64,000 bases of DNA from Burkholderia cepacia (GTDB taxonomy: Bacteria > Pseudomonadota > Gammaproteobacteria > Burkholderiales > Burkholderiaceae). Position numbers and translations under genes: made by a program. Shown piece by piece: positions 11,789-22,695 of this stretch; the stretch's first letter is position 1, and every line of letters starts with the position of its first letter. Location: assembly GCF_001718835.1 (NCBI RefSeq), contig NZ_CP013443.1:1364001-1428000 (forward strand), in the 5' to 3' direction. The notes under the pieces were generated by a model. The model was not told the DNA's origin, searched no databases, and worked only from the letters and a program-made list of their open reading frames with translations.

Positions 11789-12451
11789 ATGGCAAAAAAC
11801 CGCTTCAACCAGCACTGGCTGCACGACCACATCAACGACCCGTACGTCAAAATGGCGCAGCGGGAGGGCTATCGCGCGCGCGCCGCGTACAAGCTGAAGG
11901 AAATCGACGAGCAGGACAAGCTGATCCGTCCGGGCCAGGTGATCGTCGATCTCGGCGCGACGCCGGGCAGCTGGAGCCAGTATGCCCGCAACAAGCTCGC
12001 GCAGGGCAAGAAGCGTGACGCGGAGCGCGAAGGCGGCATCGACGGCACGATCGTCGCGCTCGACATCCTGCCGATGGAGCCGATCGCCGACGTCCATTTC
12101 CTCCAGGGCGACTTCCGCGAGGATGAAGTCCTTCACCAGCTCGAAGAAGTGCTCGAAGGCCGCGCGGTCGACCTTGTTATTTCCGACATGGCCCCCAACC
12201 TCTCGGGCGTGGCCTCGGCGGACGCGGCGCGCATCGAGCATCTCTGCGATCTGGCGCTCGAATTCGCGCAGAACCATCTGAAGCCGGATGGTGCGTTGCT
12301 CGTGAAATGTTTTCACGGCAGCGGCTACAGCCAGATCGTCGAGAAATTCAAACAGCAGTTTAAGACCGTCGCGCCGCGCAAGCCGAAGGCGTCCCGCGAC
12401 AAATCGTCCGAAACGTTCATTTTGGGTCGGCATCTGAAACGTCCGCGCTGA
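11789..12451 (+). CDS. rlmE: 23S rRNA 2'-O-ribose U2552 methyltransferase
   Basis: A 220-residue RlmE/FtsJ enzyme that methylates U2552 in the A-loop of 23S rRNA. The SAM-binding motif is 'VIVDLGATPGSWSQYA', and the K-D-K-E catalytic set is represented by 'YRARAAYKLKEID', 'VDLVISDMAPN', 'LLVKCFHGSG' and the C-terminal 'SSETFILGR'. The frame is open upstream, but family similarity starts at MAKNRFNQHWLHDHINDPYV, so the ATG at 11789 is used. It lies upstream of ftsH, as in E. coli (ftsJ-ftsH). Confidence 0.95.
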   Translation: MAKNRFNQHWLHDHINDPYVKMAQREGYRARAAYKLKEIDEQDKLIRPGQVIVDLGATPGSWSQYARNKLAQGKKRDAEREGGIDGTIVALDILPMEPIADVHFLQGDFREDEVLHQLEEVLEGRAVDLVISDMAPNLSGVASADAARIEHLCDLALEFAQNHLKPDGALLVKCFHGSGYSQIVEKFKQQFKTVAPRKPKASRDKSSETFILGRHLKRPR

Positions 12452-12617
12452 TGCGCGGCGGGGTGCCGCAAACGGGCTCCGGCCCTTGCCAGACAAGCGA
12501 AGCGCTATCGCGGCGGTTGTCAATGCTTATGGCGAGGGTGGTCGGACTGGATTAGAATGACCGAGGGGCGCCGCAAGGAAAATGTAGGCGCTCGTCTACG
12601 AGTGAAGGAGTGGTGCT

Positions 12618-14513
<1,896 letters not shown>

Positions 14514-14533
14514 TTCCCGCTGTCGTACCGTTC

Positions 14534-14566
14534 ACGGGCTGGTGTGTCTTCACACCGGCCCGTTTT
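14534..14566 (+). terminator. Terminator after ftsH
   Basis: A perfect 13-base-pair stem, apart from one T:G pair, at 14534-14546 and 14551-14563 (ACGGGCTGGTGTG / CACACCGGCCCGT) with a TCTT loop runs into TTTGC. It ends 25 bases before folP, so folP must rely on readthrough or a promoter inside ftsH. Confidence 0.8.
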
Positions 14567-14590
14567 GCATTCATTCCACGTTTGTCGCTC

Positions 14591-15484
14591 GTGTCCGATC
14601 CCGCCTCCCCCTCATTCATTCCGGCGCCGCTGCAGTGCGGCCGCTTCACGCTGACGTTCGAACGCCCGCTCGTGATGGGCATCCTCAACGCCACGCCCGA
14701 TTCGTTCTCCGATGGCGGCCGCTTCCTCGCGCGCGACGCTGCGCTGCGCCAGGCCGAGCGGATGATTGCCGAAGGCGTCGATCTCCTCGATATCGGCGGC
14801 GAATCGACGCGCCCCGGCGCGCCGCCGGTGCCGCTCGACGAGGAGCTCGCGCGCGTGATCCCGCTCGTCGAAGCGCTGCGCCCGTTGAACGTGCCGCTGT
14901 CGATCGATACCTACAAGCCGGCCGTGATGCGCGCGGCGCTGGCCGCGGGCGCCGACCTGATCAACGACATCTGGGGGTTCCGCCAGCCGGGCGCGATCGA
15001 CGCGGTGCGCGACGGCAATTGCGGGCTGTGTGCGATGCACATGCTCGGTGAGCCGCAGACGATGCAGGTGCACGAGCCTGACTATCTAGACGTGGTCGCC
15101 GACGTGCGCGAATTCCTCGCCGAGCGTGCGCAAGCGTTGATGGACGCCGGCGTCGCGGCGGAACGCATCTGCGTCGATCCGGGTTTCGGGTTCGGCAAGG
15201 CGGTCGTCGACGACAACTATGCACTCCTGGCCGCGCTGCCGGAAACGGCACCCGCGCGACCCGACGGCCGGCCTTACCCGATTCTTGCCGGGATGTCGCG
15301 CAAGTCGATGCTCGGTGCGGTGATCGGCGGCAAGCCGCCGATGGAGCGCGTCGCGGCAAGCGTGGCGGCCGCATTGTGCGCGGTCGAGCGCGGGGCGGCG
15401 ATCGTGCGCGTGCACGATGTCGCGGCGACGGTCGATGCATTGAAAATCTGGAATGCCGTGCGCGAAGCCGCGCGGCAACGATAA
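14591..15484 (+). CDS. folP: Dihydropteroate synthase
   Basis: A 297-residue TIM-barrel enzyme that joins para-aminobenzoate to the pterin pyrophosphate in folate synthesis; it is the sulfonamide target. Signatures seen are 'MGILNATPDSFSDGGRF', 'DLLDIGGESTRPGAPPV', 'SIDTYKPAVMRAAL', 'GADLINDIWGF' and 'ILAGMSRKSMLGAVIG'. The GTG at 14591 is chosen, giving MSDPASPSFIPAPLQCGRF, which fits known Burkholderia DHPS. An ATG at 14675 would cut into the first barrel strand. It lies 24 bases before glmM, the conserved folP-glmM pair. Confidence 0.95.
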   Translation: MSDPASPSFIPAPLQCGRFTLTFERPLVMGILNATPDSFSDGGRFLARDAALRQAERMIAEGVDLLDIGGESTRPGAPPVPLDEELARVIPLVEALRPLNVPLSIDTYKPAVMRAALAAGADLINDIWGFRQPGAIDAVRDGNCGLCAMHMLGEPQTMQVHEPDYLDVVADVREFLAERAQALMDAGVAAERICVDPGFGFGKAVVDDNYALLAALPETAPARPDGRPYPILAGMSRKSMLGAVIGGKPPMERVAASVAAALCAVERGAAIVRVHDVAATVDALKIWNAVREAARQR

Positions 15485-15508
15485 GTCAAAACAGGAGGAA
15501 CATTCATT

Positions 15509-16864
15509 ATGGGACGTCGATATTTCGGCACGGACGGCATTCGCGGCACGGTGGGCGAGGCGCCCATCACGCCGGATTTCGTGTTGCGTCTCGGCTACGC
15601 GGCCGGCAAGGTACTGGCCAGCTCGGCCGAAGGCGCGGCAGGCTCGCGGCCGACCGTGCTGATCGGCAAGGACACGCGCGTGTCGGGCTACATGCTCGAA
15701 GCTGCGCTCGAGGCAGGGTTCTCGGCGGCGGGTGTCGACGTGATGCTGGCCGGCCCGATGCCGACGCCGGGGGTCGCCTACCTGACACGCGCGCTGCGCC
15801 TGTCGGCGGGCGTCGTGATCAGCGCATCGCACAATCCGTATCGCGACAACGGGATCAAGTTTTTCTCCGCTGACGGCAACAAGCTGCCGGACGACACCGA
15901 AGCCGCGATCGAAGCGTGGCTCGACAAGCCGCTCGAATGCGCATCGTCCGACGGACTCGGCAAGGCGCGCCGCCTCGACGATGCGGCCGGCCGCTACATC
16001 GAGTTCTGCAAGAGCACGTTCCCGGCCGCGTTCGACCTGCGCGGGCTGAAGCTCGTGATCGACTGCGCACACGGTGCCGCGTACCAGATCGCGCCGCACG
16101 TGTTCCACGAACTCGGCGCGGACGTGATCCCGATCGGCGTCGCGCCGAACGGCTTCAACATCAACGACGGCGTCGGCGCGACCGCGCCGGACGCGCTGGT
16201 GCGCGCGGTGCGCGCGAACCACGCCGATCTCGGCATTGCGCTCGACGGCGATGCAGACCGTCTGCAGGTCGTCGACGCGACCGGTCGCCTGTACAACGGC
16301 GACGAGCTGCTCTACGTGCTCGTGAAGGACCGGATCGCGACCGACGGCAAGGTCGAAGGCGCGGTCGGCACGCTGATGACGAATCTCGCCGTCGAAGTCG
16401 CGCTGCAGCGCGAGGGCGTGAAGTTCGTTCGGGCGGCGGTCGGCGATCGCTACGTGCTCGAGCAGTTGCGCGAGCACGGCTGGCAGCTCGGCGCGGAAGG
16501 CTCGGGGCACATCCTGTCGCTCGATCGCCACTCGACCGGCGACGGCATCGTGTCGGCGCTGCTCGTGCTGGCCGCGCTGAAGCGCAGCGGCCGAACCCTC
16601 GCGCAGATGCTCGACGGCGTCACGCTGTTCCCGCAGAAGCTGATCAACGTGCGGATGAAGCCGGGCGCCGACTGGAAGGGCAGCGCGTCGATTCGCGCTG
16701 CGATCGACGCAGCCGAAGCCGCGCTCGCCGGCAGCGGCCGCGTGCTGATCCGCGCATCGGGTACCGAGCCCGTGCTGCGCGTGATGGTCGAAGCGCAGCA
16801 AGCGGCCGACGCAGTCCGCCACGCGGAGACGATCGCGGACGCGGTGCGCGCCGCGACTGCCTGA
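15509..16864 (+). CDS. glmM: Phosphoglucosamine mutase
   Basis: A 451-residue enzyme that converts glucosamine-6-phosphate to glucosamine-1-phosphate on the way to UDP-N-acetylglucosamine for peptidoglycan and LPS. The active phosphoserine is Ser107 in 'GVVISASHNPYRDNGIK'; the metal loop is 'GIALDGDADRLQVVD'; the sugar-binding loop is 'LGAEGSGHI', and the phosphate-binding loop near the C-terminus is 'IRASGTEPVLRVM'. An AGGAGG ribosome binding site precedes the ATG. The length matches E. coli GlmM. Confidence 0.97.
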   Translation: MGRRYFGTDGIRGTVGEAPITPDFVLRLGYAAGKVLASSAEGAAGSRPTVLIGKDTRVSGYMLEAALEAGFSAAGVDVMLAGPMPTPGVAYLTRALRLSAGVVISASHNPYRDNGIKFFSADGNKLPDDTEAAIEAWLDKPLECASSDGLGKARRLDDAAGRYIEFCKSTFPAAFDLRGLKLVIDCAHGAAYQIAPHVFHELGADVIPIGVAPNGFNINDGVGATAPDALVRAVRANHADLGIALDGDADRLQVVDATGRLYNGDELLYVLVKDRIATDGKVEGAVGTLMTNLAVEVALQREGVKFVRAAVGDRYVLEQLREHGWQLGAEGSGHILSLDRHSTGDGIVSALLVLAALKRSGRTLAQMLDGVTLFPQKLINVRMKPGADWKGSASIRAAIDAAEAALAGSGRVLIRASGTEPVLRVMVEAQQAADAVRHAETIADAVRAATA

Positions 16865-17311
16865 ATCCGGCCGGCGGCCGGCGCATGTGCGTATGGCCGC
16901 CGGTTGCCTGTCGGCCATGCGGTGCAGGCCGCCCACGGTTCGGCCCCTCCATCCGGCGGCGCCATGAGCCCGACGTCACGTCGAAGTCCGCTTCCGACCC
17001 CTGAATCCCCGGGCGCGGCGTGTCCGGTCCGGACGTACCGCGCGCGAGTGCGAATGGGGTACAATCCGCCCGCCTGATCGACCGCTGTCGAAGCGGGACC
17101 GGACGCACATTTTCCGCCTTTCCCTTCCCGGCATTTATTGCCTATTCTCCCGGTGCCGGCGCTGCCCGCGCCCGTCCGTCTCACCCTCCTGTGCTGCCTT
17201 TCAAGTAGTCATGTTACTGTCACGCCAGTTTCATCGATTGTCACATTACCGTCATGAGGAGCCCCTAACCTTCGCGGTGCCGTAGTCATCCGCTCACACA
17301 CTGGAGGTCTC
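16865..17311 (+). other. Intergenic region before pstS
   Basis: 447 bases without a convincing gene. It begins with a GC-rich inverted repeat just after glmM (CCGGCGGCC / GGCCGCCGG) without a T-run. A TACAAT lies at 17060-17065 in a promoter-like context of unknown target. The two Pho boxes of the pst promoter are at 17217-17255. Confidence 0.5.
17217..17255 (+). promoter_or_regulatory. Two tandem Pho boxes and the pst promoter
   Basis: Four seven-base PhoB half-sites are spaced 11, 10 and 11 bases apart: CTGTCAC (17217), GTTTCAT (17228), TTGTCAC (17238) and CCGTCAT (17249). This fits two adjacent 18-base Pho boxes (consensus CTGTCAT-N4-CTGTCAT). A -10-like TAACCT at 17266-17271 begins 10 bases after the second box, the distance expected for a PhoB-activated promoter that lacks a -35. 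It predicts induction of pstSCAB-phoU-phoBR in low phosphate. Confidence 0.88.
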
Positions 17312-18346
17312 ATGAAATTGATGCAAACCGCGATTGCCGGCCTGGCTGGCGCGCTTTTCGCCGTCGCCGCCCACGCTGCCGACATCACGGGCGCAGGCAG
17401 CACGTTCGCGATGCCGATCTATACGAAATGGGCTGCTGACTACCAGCAGACCGGCGGCGCGAAGGTCAACTATCAAGGTATCGGGTCGTCGGGCGGCCTG
17501 AAGCAGATTATCGCGAAGACGGTCGATTTTGCCGGTTCGGATGCTCCGCTGAAGGATGAAGAACTCACGAAGGAAGGCCTGTTCCAGTTCCCGACGGTGG
17601 TCGGCGGCGTGGTGCCGGTCGTCAACGTGCCGGGCGTGAAGGCCGGCGAACTGACGCTGTCGGGCCCGGTGCTCGGCGACATCTACCTCGGCAAGATCAA
17701 GAAGTGGAACGACCCGGCGATCGCCGCGCTGAACCCGAAGGTCAAGCTGCCGGACACGGACATCGCCGTGGTTCGCCGTGCTGACGGCTCGGGCACGAGC
17801 TTCATCTGGACGAACTACCTGTCGAAGGTCAACGACGAGTGGAAGTCGAAGATCGGCGAAGGCACGACGGTCAACTGGCCGACGGGCACGGGCGGCAAGG
17901 GCAACGACGGCGTCGCGGCCTTCGTGCAACGTCTGCCGGGCGCGATCGGCTACGTCGAATGGGCGTACGCGAAGAAGAACAACATGGTCTACACGGCCCT
18001 GAAGAACTCGACGGGCACGGTGGTCGAGCCGAAGACGGAGACGTTCAAGGCCGCTGCGGCAGGCGCGAACTGGTCGAAGTCGTTCTACCAGATCCTGACG
18101 AACCAGCCGGGCAAGGAAGCATGGCCGGTCGTCGGCGCGACGTTCGTGCTGTTGCACGCGAAGCAGGAAAAGCCGGAGCAGGGCGCGGAAACGCTGAAGT
18201 TCTTCAGCTGGGCGTTCAAGAACGGCGAGAAGGCTGCCGACAGCCTCGACTACATCTCGCTGCCGCCGGCAGTCGAAGCGGAAATCCGCAAGCAGTGGAA
18301 GGTCAAGGTGACGGACGCTTCGGGCAAGCCGGTCGCCGCCGAGTAA
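17312..18346 (+). CDS. pstS: Periplasmic phosphate-binding protein PstS
   Basis: A 344-residue binding protein of the high-affinity phosphate ABC transporter. Residues 1-23 (MKLMQTAIAGLAGALFAVAAHA) are a Sec signal ending AHA. The mature N-terminus 'DITGAGSTFAMPIYTKWA' and the phosphate-binding stretches 'GIGSSGGLKQI', 'VDFAGSDAPLK' and 'RRADGSGTSFIWTNYL' are diagnostic of PstS. It is the first gene after the Pho boxes. Two hairpins separate it from pstC and probably help keep PstS more abundant than the permease. Confidence 0.97.
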   Translation: MKLMQTAIAGLAGALFAVAAHAADITGAGSTFAMPIYTKWAADYQQTGGAKVNYQGIGSSGGLKQIIAKTVDFAGSDAPLKDEELTKEGLFQFPTVVGGVVPVVNVPGVKAGELTLSGPVLGDIYLGKIKKWNDPAIAALNPKVKLPDTDIAVVRRADGSGTSFIWTNYLSKVNDEWKSKIGEGTTVNWPTGTGGKGNDGVAAFVQRLPGAIGYVEWAYAKKNNMVYTALKNSTGTVVEPKTETFKAAAAGANWSKSFYQILTNQPGKEAWPVVGATFVLLHAKQEKPEQGAETLKFFSWAFKNGEKAADSLDYISLPPAVEAEIRKQWKVKVTDASGKPVAAE

Positions 18347-18362
18347 GCATTGCAGCGGTTCG

Positions 18363-18422
18363 CTGCCCGGCCGTGCCGGTCGGGCAGTGTGTGCGGTAAA
18401 GCCGGGCGTTACGGCGCCCGGC
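18363..18422 (+). other. Two consecutive stem-loops between pstS and pstC
   Basis: Stem 1 pairs 18363-18372 with 18378-18387 (CTGCCCG / CGGGCAG plus three inner pairs). Stem 2 pairs 18401-18408 with 18415-18422 (GCCGGGCG / CGCCCGGC). Neither has a T-run. Such intercistronic hairpins can stabilise the upstream mRNA or partly attenuate transcription, which suits the higher need for PstS; this is inference. Confidence 0.7.
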
Positions 18423-18440
18423 GATCAAAAGCAGGCACCC

Positions 18441-19427
18441 ATGTCTGATATTTCCTATACGTCCTCACGGTCCGCCGACGTTGCGCAGCAACACGCGCCG
18501 AGCCGCCTCGGGGACGTCGTATTCGGCGGTCTTGCACGGCTCGCCGCCATCGTGACCCTGCTGCTGCTCGGCGGGATCATCGTTTCCCTGATCATCGCGT
18601 CGATGCCGACCATCCAGAAGTTCGGCCTCGGCTTCCTGTGGCAATCCGAGTGGGATCCCAACTCGGACATCTATGGCGCGCTCGTGCCGATCTACGGCAC
18701 GATCGTGACGTCGATCATCGCGCTCGTCATCGCCGTGCCGGTCAGCTTCGGCATCGCGCTGTTCCTCACCGAGCTGTCGCCCGTGTGGCTGCGCCGCCCG
18801 CTCGGCATCGCGATCGAGCTGCTCGCCGCGATTCCGTCGATCGTGTACGGCATGTGGGGCCTGCTCGTGTTCGCGCCGATCTTCGCGGAGTATTTCCAGA
18901 AGCCGATCGGCCGCCTGTTCAAGGACGTCTGGATTCTCGGCCCGCTGACCGCCGGCCCGCCGATCGGTATCGGCATCCTGGCAGCCGGCGTGATCCTCGC
19001 GATCATGATCATCCCGTACATCGCATCGGTGATGCGCGACGTGTTCGAAGTCACGCCCGTGCTGCTGAAGGAATCGGCGTACGGGATCGGCTGCACGACC
19101 TGGGAAGTGATGTGGAAGGTCGTGCTGCCCTATACGAAGACCGGCGTGATCGGCGGCGTGATGCTCGGCCTCGGCCGCGCGCTCGGCGAGACGATGGCCG
19201 TGACCTTCGTGATCGGCAACACGAACCTGCTCGACAGCGTGTCGCTGTTCGCACCGGGCAACAGCATCACGTCGGCGCTGGCCAACGAATTCGCGGAAGC
19301 GCAGCCGGGCCTGCATACGTCCGCGCTGATGGAACTGGGCCTGATCCTGTTCGTGATCACGTTCATCGTGCTGTCCATCTCCAAACTGCTGCTGCTTCGT
19401 CTCGAGAAGGGAGAGGGCAAGAAATGA
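18441..19427 (+). CDS. pstC: Phosphate ABC transporter permease PstC
   Basis: A 328-residue inner-membrane permease, one half of the PstCA channel. It has about six transmembrane helices, and the ABC-permease EAA loop appears as 'LKESAYGIGCTTWEVMWKVV'. The frame is open from 18387, but ATG 18441 (MSDISYTSSRSADVAQQ) is chosen because family members start here. The stop overlaps the pstA start (ATGA), which implies translational coupling. Confidence 0.95.
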   Translation: MSDISYTSSRSADVAQQHAPSRLGDVVFGGLARLAAIVTLLLLGGIIVSLIIASMPTIQKFGLGFLWQSEWDPNSDIYGALVPIYGTIVTSIIALVIAVPVSFGIALFLTELSPVWLRRPLGIAIELLAAIPSIVYGMWGLLVFAPIFAEYFQKPIGRLFKDVWILGPLTAGPPIGIGILAAGVILAIMIIPYIASVMRDVFEVTPVLLKESAYGIGCTTWEVMWKVVLPYTKTGVIGGVMLGLGRALGETMAVTFVIGNTNLLDSVSLFAPGNSITSALANEFAEAQPGLHTSALMELGLILFVITFIVLSISKLLLLRLEKGEGKK

Positions 19428-20317
19428 GCGAGCCCATCATGAATTTCCCGGGGCCGGACGGCGCCGTGCTCGACGCGATGCGCAACCGCCTGCAGCGCAA
19501 GCGCAAGGCCGTCAACGCGATCGCGCTGGCCGCGTCGCTCGGCGCGATGGCCTTCGGCCTGCTGTGGCTCGTGTGGATTCTCTACACGACGGTGCATCTC
19601 GGCGTCAGCGGCCTGTCGCTGCAACTGTTCACGGAATCGACGCCGGCACCGAACACGGAAGGCGGCGGCCTCGCCAACGCGATCGTCGGCAGCCTGCTGT
19701 TGTGCGGTTTCGGCACGCTGGTCGGCACGCCGATCGGCATCCTCGCGGGCGTCTATCTCGCCGAGTACGGCCAGAAGAACCTGCTGGCGAGCACGATCCG
19801 CTTCATCAACGACATCCTGCTGTCGGCGCCGTCGATCGTCATCGGCCTGTTCGTGTATGCGATCGTCGTCGCGAAGTCGGGGCGCTTCTCGGGCTGGGCC
19901 GGCGTGATCGCGCTTGCGCTGCTGCAGATTCCGATCGTGATCCGCACGACCGAGAACATGCTGAAGCTCGTGCCGAACGCGCTGCGCGAAGCGGCCTTCG
20001 CGCTCGGCACGCCGAAGTGGCGCATGGTGCTGAAGATCACGCTGCGCGCATCGGTCGGCGGGATCGTGACGGGCGTGCTGCTCGCGGTTGCGCGGATCGC
20101 CGGCGAAACGGCGCCGCTGCTGTTCACCGCGCTGTCGAACCAGTTCTTCTCGTGGGACATGAGCCAGCCGATGGCGAACCTGCCCGTCACGATCTACAAG
20201 TTCGCGATGAGCCCGTTCGCGGAATGGCAGGCGCTCGCATGGGCGGGTGTGTTCCTGATTACGCTCGGTGTGCTCGGACTCAATATCCTGGCGCGCACGA
20301 TCTTCTCGAAAAAGTAA
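19424..20317 (+). CDS. pstA: Phosphate ABC transporter permease PstA
   Basis: A 297-residue partner permease of PstC. It has about six transmembrane helices and the EAA-type loop 'LREAAFALGTPKWRMVLKIT', which docks on PstB. 'VLLAVARIAGETAPLLFTAL' is typical of PstA. The start overlaps the pstC stop by four bases. It is followed 15 bases later by pstB. Confidence 0.95.
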   Translation: MSEPIMNFPGPDGAVLDAMRNRLQRKRKAVNAIALAASLGAMAFGLLWLVWILYTTVHLGVSGLSLQLFTESTPAPNTEGGGLANAIVGSLLLCGFGTLVGTPIGILAGVYLAEYGQKNLLASTIRFINDILLSAPSIVIGLFVYAIVVAKSGRFSGWAGVIALALLQIPIVIRTTENMLKLVPNALREAAFALGTPKWRMVLKITLRASVGGIVTGVLLAVARIAGETAPLLFTALSNQFFSWDMSQPMANLPVTIYKFAMSPFAEWQALAWAGVFLITLGVLGLNILARTIFSKK

Positions 20318-20332
20318 CGGCGGAGCAATCCG

Positions 20333-21181
20333 ATGAATATGGCAGAAAGCCACCTGAATCCTGTCGAGCGCACCGCTGCGCCGGCCGGCACGCACGAAGC
20401 GGCGCACGGCCGTCCGCTCGAGCCGCTGAACGCGAAGATCGAGGTCAACAACCTCAACTTCTTCTACAACAAGTTCCATGCGCTGAAGAACATCAACCTG
20501 AGCATTCCCGAAGGGAAGGTGACGGCGTTCATCGGCCCGTCGGGCTGCGGCAAGTCGACGCTGCTGCGCACGTTCAACAAGATGTTCGCGCTCTATCCGG
20601 AGCAGCGCGCCGAAGGCGAAATCCTGATGGACGGCGAGAACCTGCTGACGACGAAGCGCGACATCTCGCTGCTGCGCGCGCGTATCGGCATGGTGTTCCA
20701 GAAGCCGACCCCGTTCCCGATGTCGATCTACGACAACATCGCGTTCGGCGTGAAGATGTTCGAGAAGCTCACGCGCTCGGAAATGGACGACCGCGTCGAG
20801 TGGGCGCTCACGAAGGCCGCGCTGTGGAACGAAGTGAAGGACAAGCTGAACCAGAGCGGCTACGGCCTCTCGGGTGGCCAGCAGCAGCGTCTGTGCATCG
20901 CGCGCGGGATCGCGATCCGTCCGGAAGTGCTGCTGCTCGACGAACCGTGCTCGGCGCTCGACCCGATCTCGACCGGCCGCATCGAGGAGCTGATCGCGGA
21001 GCTGAAGAGCGACTACACGGTCGTGATCGTCACGCACAACATGCAGCAGGCCGCGCGCTGCTCGGATTTCACGGCCTACATGTACCTGGGCGAGCTGATC
21101 GAATTCGGCGAGACCGAAAAGATCTTCATCAAGCCGGTGCGCAAGGAAACGGAAGACTACATCACCGGCCGTTTCGGCTGA
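20333..21181 (+). CDS. pstB: Phosphate ABC transporter ATPase PstB
   Basis: A 282-residue ATP-binding subunit. Walker A is GPSGCGKST (68-76), the signature is 'LSGGQQQRLCIARG', Walker B is 'VLLLDEPCSALD', and the H-loop His is in 'VIVTHNMQQAARC'. The N-terminal 30 residues are an extension before the conserved 'IEVNNLNFFYNKFHALKNIN'. A second in-frame ATG lies two codons downstream. It also takes part in signalling to PhoR through PhoU in known systems. Confidence 0.96.
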   Translation: MNMAESHLNPVERTAAPAGTHEAAHGRPLEPLNAKIEVNNLNFFYNKFHALKNINLSIPEGKVTAFIGPSGCGKSTLLRTFNKMFALYPEQRAEGEILMDGENLLTTKRDISLLRARIGMVFQKPTPFPMSIYDNIAFGVKMFEKLTRSEMDDRVEWALTKAALWNEVKDKLNQSGYGLSGGQQQRLCIARGIAIRPEVLLLDEPCSALDPISTGRIEELIAELKSDYTVVIVTHNMQQAARCSDFTAYMYLGELIEFGETEKIFIKPVRKETEDYITGRFG

Positions 21182-21199
21182 TGACGGAGAACAACAGCC

Positions 21200-21904
21200 A
21201 TGTCGGATAAACATCTGTCGAGCCAGTTCGACGCGGACCTCAACGCCGTGTCGTCGAAAGTGCTGGAAATGGGCGGGCTCGTCGAGTCGCAGATCGTCGG
21301 CGCGATGCACGCGCTGAACGAGTTCGATCGCGATACGGCCGAAAAGGTGATCGCGGCCGAGGAAACGCTGAACGCGATGGAAGTCGACATCGACCAGGAG
21401 TGCGGCAACATCATCGCGCGGAGGCAGCCTGCCGCGCGTGACCTGCGCCTTTTGATGTCGATTTCGAAAACGATTACGAACCTCGAGCGCGCAGGCGACG
21501 AGGCCGAGAAGATCGCGAAACGCGTGCGCCGCCTGGTCGACGAGCCGGCCGCGCGTGCGGTCAACATCGCCGAGATCAAGGTGTCGGGCGAGATGGCCGT
21601 GACGATCCTGCGCCGCGCGCTCGACGCGTTCGCGCGTCTGGATACGGTGGCCGCCGCGCAGATCGTCAAGGACGACAAGGAGATCGACCAGGAATTCCGT
21701 GCGTTCGTGCGCAAGCTCGTGTCGTACATGCAGGAAGATCCGCGCACGATCTCGGTCGGCCTCGAGTACCTGTTCATCGCGAAGGCGATCGAGCGGATCG
21801 GCGACCACGCGAAGAACATCGCCGAATTCATCATCTACATCGTGAAGGGCACGGACGTGCGGCACCAGCCGCGCGACACGCTCGATCGCGAAGCCAACAG
21901 TTAA
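21200..21904 (+). CDS. phoU: Phosphate signalling protein PhoU
   Basis: A 234-residue all-helical protein made of two PhoU repeats. The metal-binding E/D-rich motifs appear as 'ERAGDEAEKIAKR' in the first repeat and 'ERIGDHAKNIAEFI' in the second. In known systems it links Pst transport activity to PhoR and limits phosphate uptake. It lies 18 bases after pstB and just before phoB, so the whole uptake and control system is one transcription unit. Confidence 0.96.
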   Translation: MSDKHLSSQFDADLNAVSSKVLEMGGLVESQIVGAMHALNEFDRDTAEKVIAAEETLNAMEVDIDQECGNIIARRQPAARDLRLLMSISKTITNLERAGDEAEKIAKRVRRLVDEPAARAVNIAEIKVSGEMAVTILRRALDAFARLDTVAAAQIVKDDKEIDQEFRAFVRKLVSYMQEDPRTISVGLEYLFIAKAIERIGDHAKNIAEFIIYIVKGTDVRHQPRDTLDREANS

Positions 21905-21936
21905 TCGACTCCGTACAGGGAAAAACAGAGGTGCCG

Positions 21937-22638
21937 ATGCCCAGCAACATTCTCGTCGTTGAAGATGAGCCCGCGATTTCCGAACTGATCTCGGTGAATC
22001 TCCAGCACGCCGGTCACTGCCCGATTCGTGCGTACAACGCCGAACAGGCGCAGAACCTGATCAGCGACGTGCTGCCCGATCTCGTGCTGCTCGACTGGAT
22101 GCTGCCGGGCAAATCCGGTATCGCGTTCGCGCGCGACCTGCGCAACAACGAACGGACCAAACACATCCCGATCATCATGCTCACCGCCCGCGGCGACGAG
22201 CAGGACAAGGTGCTCGGCCTCGAAATCGGCGCGGACGACTACGTGACGAAGCCGTTTTCGCCGAAGGAACTGATGGCGCGGATCAAGGCCGTGCTGCGCC
22301 GCCGTGCGCCGCAGCTGACCGAGGACGTCGTGTCGATCAACGGGCTGCGCCTCGATCCGGCCACGCATCGGGTCGCCGCGCATGCGGAAGGCAGCGAGAT
22401 CAAGCTCGATCTCGGCCCGACCGAGTTCCGCCTGCTGCATTTCTTCATGACGCATCCGGAGCGTGTGCACAGCCGTACGCAACTGCTCGACCAGGTGTGG
22501 GGCGACCACGTGTTCGTCGAGGAGCGTACCGTCGACGTGCACATCAAACGATTGCGCGCGGCCTTGAAACCGGCCGGTTGCGATGCGATGATCGAGACCG
22601 TGCGCGGCAGCGGCTACCGGCTCGCCAAGCACGCGTAA
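21937..22638 (+). CDS. phoB: Phosphate regulon response regulator PhoB
   Basis: A 233-residue OmpR/PhoB-type regulator. The receiver domain (1-120) has the acidic pair Glu9/Asp10, the phosphoacceptor Asp53 in 'LVLLDWMLPG', and the Lys of 'YVTKPFSPKEL'. The winged-helix DNA-binding domain (about 130-230) shows 'GPTEFRLLHFFMTHPERVHS' and 'EERTVDVHIKRLRAAL'. A GTG two codons upstream is an alternative start; the ATG is chosen because AGAGGTG lies just before it and homologues begin MPSNILVVEDE. It presumably binds the Pho boxes before pstS. Confidence 0.96.
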   Translation: MPSNILVVEDEPAISELISVNLQHAGHCPIRAYNAEQAQNLISDVLPDLVLLDWMLPGKSGIAFARDLRNNERTKHIPIIMLTARGDEQDKVLGLEIGADDYVTKPFSPKELMARIKAVLRRRAPQLTEDVVSINGLRLDPATHRVAAHAEGSEIKLDLGPTEFRLLHFFMTHPERVHSRTQLLDQVWGDHVFVEERTVDVHIKRLRAALKPAGCDAMIETVRGSGYRLAKHA

Positions 22639-22695
22639 CGTATCCGGGCCTGCCGTGTGCCACGGCAAGTCGTTCATTCTTTCGGGCGCTGAATC

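Noticed and set aside
19130..21865. A 911-codon minus-strand frame opposite pstA-pstB-phoU
   Set aside because: It spans several conserved genes and has low-complexity composition; a shadow.
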